DNA of 64,000 nucleotides from Peptoniphilus vaginalis (GTDB lineage: Bacteria > Bacillota > Clostridia > Tissierellales > Peptoniphilaceae), in NCBI RefSeq assembly GCF_900176605.1, contig NZ_FXLP01000004.1, positions 310,001 through 374,000 on the forward strand, written 5' to 3'. The notes beneath the pieces are model-generated. The model worked only from the letters and a program-made list of their open reading frames with translations, was not told the origin of the DNA and did not search any database. Within the stretch, counting starts at the first letter, position 1, and the number at the start of each line of letters is the position of its first letter. Positions 62,672-64,000 of the stretch are shown one piece after another. Made by a program: the position numbers and the translations under genes.

Positions 62672-64000
62672 TTATGAAAAAATTTCTAATTCAAAATTAT
62701 CTAAAGCCTCTTGTCTGCATTGTTTTGCTTTTTTGTAGTAAATATTCGCTCCATCCCTTGCATCAAAGAACTTTTTTATTATTTGTTCTTGAATAGGTAT
62801 TGAAGGAATTGGAATTCGGATAGCTCCAATTTCATCACTATTTAAATTATATTGACCGCCGCCTTGCCTGCGCATAACTGCAATTTGTTCTCTAACCAAA
62901 GGTGTCATAAATAATATATTTACAAATTCAGGTAATACTAAATTTGTATCAAAACGATATCTTATAAGGTATGATGCATATGTGTATGTTTCATCACTAT
63001 TAAATATTGCGGATTTCCCTACCAGATCCTTACTACCATTTGTCCTTGTTATTAGAAAATCACCTTTGCGTAAAATCCATTTATTAGGTTCTTTTGTATT
63101 TGTTGCACAATCTGCAGGCAAATATTTTAACTCTGAAAAGTCAATTTCCCCTTTAACTACATTTGATATCCTCAGCACCGGAATCATTCCCTTTTTTTTA
63201 TCCAAAGATGCCTTCACAGAAAGACCAAAAAGTGATTCTTTTTTCAAATCGTTAATTTTATATTCTGGATATTTGAAACTGTTATATATAGTTCCTAATC
63301 TACCTTCTTTTTGAATATATCCAACTTCCCATCTTCTAGTAGATGAAAAAGGTATTATTTGTAAAATTGATGAGTAAGGTTTTTCATTTTTTATTTCATT
63401 CTTCAAGCTTGATACATCCGACTGTACACTTAGTAATATGCCATTACTATAATTATCACCCTTATTAATATTTTCTTCTGCCTCATAAAGTTTTGAATGA
63501 TACGAATCAAGAATTTTCTGCTGTTCAGTTACAGAAGGTATAGGGGCTTTAATAGATGCGAATTTGTCAAAGTGCAAAGTTTGTCTGACAGAACCAGTTG
63601 TTGAATCTTTGATAAGCTTATTAAAAAAATTACACTTCATCATTAACCAAAGAAATTCTGGTAGAATTGTATCTTTACAACTAAAAACAACATATGCTGG
63701 ACTAATGTACCCACCTTTTAATTCCTGTGTTTTTATACCAATCGAACCAACATTAATTCGATACGGATTATATGCTAACCAGTTATCTTCAACTTTATGA
63801 TATTTTTGTTTTATCTTATGTCCTTTTTCAACTGAAGCATCAAACATACCTATTTTGTTTGAAACACCAAGTATGGTAAATTCTTTATCAGGTTCATCAG
63901 ACAACTGAACCTTTTTAGTTTGATGAACTAAGTGTTTTCCTAACTCTTCTACAGGATATTTCGAAAGAATCTTTTCAAAAAAGAATTGCTTTACATCCCA
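62672..64000 (-). CDS. hsdS: type I restriction-modification specificity subunit HsdS (partial)
   Basis: At least 443 codons, open to the right edge of the window, so the N-terminus is missing. Two target-recognition regions are seen. The first starts near the window edge with WDVKQFFFEKILSKYP and ends with the conserved helix start IKAPIPSVTEQQKIL. The second begins RRWEVGYIQKEG, has LRKGDFLITRTNGS, and ends IRIPIPSIPIQEQII before a helical tail. HsdS sets which DNA sequence the methylase (HsdM) and restriction (HsdR) subunits recognise. The upstream genes would lie beyond the window. An apparent TTG start at 63904 is internal and not real. No recombinase or second hsdS is visible in the window. 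Confidence 0.9.
   Translation of the reverse strand, partial: WDVKQFFFEKILSKYPVEELGKHLVHQTKKVQLSDEPDKEFTILGVSNKIGMFDASVEKGHKIKQKYHKVEDNWLAYNPYRINVGSIGIKTQELKGGYISPAYVVFSCKDTILPEFLWLMMKCNFFNKLIKDSTTGSVRQTLHFDKFASIKAPIPSVTEQQKILDSYHSKLYEAEENINKGDNYSNGILLSVQSDVSSLKNEIKNEKPYSSILQIIPFSSTRRWEVGYIQKEGRLGTIYNSFKYPEYKINDLKKESLFGLSVKASLDKKKGMIPVLRISNVVKGEIDFSELKYLPADCATNTKEPNKWILRKGDFLITRTNGSKDLVGKSAIFNSDETYTYASYLIRYRFDTNLVLPEFVNILFMTPLVREQIAVMRRQGGGQYNLNSDEIGAIRIPIPSIPIQEQIIKKFFDARDGANIYYKKAKQCRQEALDNFELEIFS

Noticed and set aside
1-64000. CRISPR arrays, tRNA and rRNA genes
   Set aside because: No regularly spaced short repeats and no TTCGA-arm or rRNA-like blocks were found on reading; a dedicated scan could still find a divergent tRNA.

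Overview
The window is a piece of a low-GC Gram-positive (Firmicutes/Bacillota) chromosome, most likely an anaerobic coccus of the Peptoniphilaceae type (Anaerococcus, Peptoniphilus or Finegoldia relatives). This is inference. It rests on the AT-rich sequence, strong AGGAGG ribosome sites, an intact WalRK operon with yycH/yycI/yycJ, a T-box leader, a DnaD/DnaI pair, two very large S-layer-homology (SLH) surface proteins, and amino-acid-oriented metabolism (peptidase, permeases, glutaminase). No rRNA, tRNA or CRISPR array was seen.

Layout. 0-3.3 kb: an alpha/beta hydrolase, a membrane-anchored XRE regulator, and the Mg2+ channel/transporter mgtE behind a structured leader. 3.5-14.2 kb: one giant secreted protein (about 3556 aa) built of InlB-like and Rib-like repeats and ending in SLH domains. 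14.4-21.8 kb, minus strand: a lipoprotein, then (in transcription order) an Lrp/AsnC regulator, walR, walK, yycH, yycI, yycJ, surE and a possible 23-aa membrane peptide. 22-26.1 kb: acetyltransferase, DnaD-like and DnaI-like replication proteins, an aminotransferase and a small membrane protein. 26.1-34.2 kb: an RCK_C fragment, a coiled-coil protein, a T-box (probable Met specifier) in front of a MetE-like methyltransferase, a MalY-type beta-lyase with a permease, then a second permease with an M18 aminopeptidase. 34.4-40.8 kb, minus: a second large SLH protein (2132 aa) with a beta-helix-like region and a near-perfect 648-bp internal tandem duplication.

41-49.6 kb: alpha/beta hydrolase plus mprF, then purF-purL behind a leader with a short ORF and an intrinsic terminator. 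49.7-55.9 kb: M20 amidohydrolase, an intact IS200-type element, small proteins, glutaminase plus an AGCS-family symporter, and a membrane protein. 56.3-60.3 kb: a selenium locus (class V aminotransferase, DUF3343, yedF, selD) divergent from the tRNA 2-selenouridine synthase gene. 60.3-64 kb is accessory: an unrecognised 351-aa protein, a dead second IS200 copy, and a partial type I restriction specificity subunit at the right edge. A degenerate 55-70 bp intergenic repeat, each copy followed by a terminator, occurs three times between 55.9 and 61.8 kb.

Functional themes: cell-surface structure and its control (SLH proteins, WalRK, MprF), sulfur/selenium and methionine metabolism, amino acid uptake and breakdown, and a defence-flavoured right end. 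The strongest candidates for new biology are the attenuator-like purF leader, the IS200 copies sitting exactly behind terminators, the repeated intergenic element, the unknown gene at 60.5 kb, and the possible leaderless start of the selenouridine synthase gene.
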